Part shown: positions 5,439-6,238 of the stretch, piece by piece
Layout: each line of letters begins with the position of its first letter
Position numbering within the stretch: position 1 is the stretch's first letter
Assembly (NCBI GenBank): GCA_022561895.1
Contig: JADFQH010000188.1
Span: 1 to 6,238, forward strand
Length of the DNA: 6,238 bases
Reading direction: 5' to 3'
Source: Methanobacteriota archaeon
Lineage (GTDB): Archaea > Halobacteriota > Halobacteria > Halobacteriales > Halalkalicoccaceae
Made by a program: the position numbers and the translations under genes
The notes under the pieces: generated by a model
The model's database searches: none
The model's input: only the letters and a program-made list of their open reading frames with translations
What the model was told of the DNA's origin: nothing

Positions 5439-5987
5439 TCAGTCGCCGTCTCCGAGTAGTAGCTCCAGATACGAGGTTCTGATCTCCGCATCCGGATTGA
5501 GTCCGAGCGATTCGATCATCCCCGCGACCTCTTCGCGTGCGGCGTCGATCTCCTCTTCGTGGGCTTCCGTCTCGACTTCGACGAACTCCCCCAGCCCGGC
5601 GATCGAATCGAGCACTACGAGACAGTCCCCGAGCGAGAACCGCTCACGATCCTTTTCGACGACTGCAACACGAACGAACCCGAGCGATTCGAGGATCGCC
5701 TCCATCACCTCCCCGTCCTCGATTTCCGTTTCGTGTTCCTCGCGCGTTTTCGAGGTGGGGCCGACCAGCGGTCCCTTGTACGTGAGTTTCGCCCGACGAT
5801 CGCCGTCCGCCGTCTCGTGACGCACGCGAAGCGCCTCGTCGGTTTCGGCGAAATCACGCGCTGGCGCGTTGTAGTAGGTATCTCGCTGTGTACGCCTCCC
5901 TCGGTCTGTAGCCCCGTGTCCGACCAGCCGCTCCCGGACCCGATCGTGATCGGCTCGAATCTTCATCTCGACTTCGTACGTACTCAC
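5439..5987 (-). CDS. cyaB: CYTH-domain protein, class IV adenylate cyclase / triphosphatase (CyaB-like)
   Basis: A 182-residue single CYTH domain, the triphosphate tunnel fold, close to the usual size of CyaB. It has the defining ExExK at the N-terminus (E5, E7, K9), DTYYNAP at 36-42, EALRVR at 51-56, KLTYKGP at 67-73, an acidic strand HETEIED at 85-91, EKDRER at 111-116, and LDSIAGLGEFVEVE at 126-139 with paired metal-binding glutamates E137 and E139; the C-terminus is SYLELLLGDGD. All expected charged tunnel residues seem present, so it should be active on a triphosphate. Whether it makes cAMP from ATP, hydrolyses thiamine triphosphate, or acts on inorganic triphosphate cannot be decided from sequence. 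The GTG start at 5987 is required: a TAG lies in frame 9 bases upstream, and the next ATG (codon 8) would remove the key glutamates. Confidence 0.9.
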   Translation of the reverse strand: MSTYEVEMKIRADHDRVRERLVGHGATDRGRRTQRDTYYNAPARDFAETDEALRVRHETADGDRRAKLTYKGPLVGPTSKTREEHETEIEDGEVMEAILESLGFVRVAVVEKDRERFSLGDCLVVLDSIAGLGEFVEVETEAHEEEIDAAREEVAGMIESLGLNPDAEIRTSYLELLLGDGD

Positions 5988-6008
5988 TCCAACTACTCGT
6001 TTCTCGAA

Positions 6009-6016
6009 CGATATCC
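6009..6016 (-). promoter_or_regulatory. Possible TATA box of the CYTH gene
   Basis: GGATATCG on the minus strand, centred about 25 bases before the GTG at 5987, the spacing of a leaderless promoter. The match to a strong haloarchaeal TATA element is only fair. Confidence 0.35.
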
Positions 6017-6238
6017 GTTTTTCTCGCTCAACTCCGGCGTTTGTCCCTCGCTAATCTCACCCAGCGAACAATTCAGTTTTCCAACCCCCGTCCCCGATTA
6101 ACTACCGACTAGATCCCGATCTCGATCCGCATCGATCCGACGTTCAAAACTGGAGAATTGCATCATCGATAGTACGTCGATTATCAGATCACTATACAAC
6201 AGTAGTGTCATAGATAAATAAGTATCATTCCGAAATAT
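6017..6238. other. AT-richer intergenic sequence at the right edge, no supported gene
   Basis: Base composition shifts towards AT in the last ~110 bases. The stretch holds a TATA-like CACTATAC at 6190-6197 that would point rightwards out of the window, and a short dyad CACTA/TAGTG (6190-6194, 6203-6207). The only open frame is a 37-residue minus-strand one (6098-6211) with no recognisable motif and no well-placed promoter. It is best read as upstream regulatory DNA of a gene beyond the window. Confidence 0.45.

Noticed and set aside
5559..6101. 180-codon plus-strand frame antisense to the CYTH gene
   Set aside because: It overlaps the well-supported CYTH coding region and has no recognisable motif.
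6098..6211. 37-residue minus-strand open frame at the right edge
   Set aside because: No motif, no TATA box at a suitable distance, and it lies in AT-rich intergenic DNA where short frames occur by chance.

Overview
The window looks like chromosomal DNA from a halophilic archaeon. The evidence is high GC, strongly acidic proteins, an archaeal-type S-adenosylmethionine synthetase, a small haloarchaeal-type conserved protein, GTG starts, and TATA-like boxes about 25-29 bases before several start codons (the leaderless promoter layout usual in haloarchaea).

Left part, 1-1120. A minus-strand gene runs off the left edge. Its first ~239 residues are the N-terminal six-helix half of a major facilitator (MFS) transporter. 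Where helix 7 should begin, the frame continues without a stop into the NAD-binding half of a phthalate/vanillate-dioxygenase-type reductase (GGIGITPI and CGP motifs). This is the oddest thing in the window: either a real gene fusion or an assembly misjoin. A divergent promoter region separates it from cysK.

Middle, 1121-3769. A plus-strand cysteine synthase (cysK) meets, tail to tail with a 4-base overlap, a minus-strand pair: thiI (tRNA 4-thiouridine synthetase) followed by a small conserved haloarchaeal protein (probably DUF5804).

Right part, 3770-6238. mat (archaeal SAM synthetase, minus strand) lies upstream of thiI. The 114 bases between them hold hairpins and a probable thiI promoter. 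A 154-base region rich in possible regulatory motifs separates mat from a divergent 59-residue zinc-finger-like protein. That small gene converges on a CYTH-domain (CyaB-like) protein. The last 250 bases are AT-richer and carry promoter-like sequence but no gene I can support.

Functionally, three genes belong to sulfur metabolism: cysK makes cysteine, thiI moves sulfur into tRNA, and mat makes SAM from methionine. The CYTH protein may hydrolyse a triphosphate or make cAMP; its link to the others is unproven. I see no IS element, CRISPR array, tRNA or rRNA.
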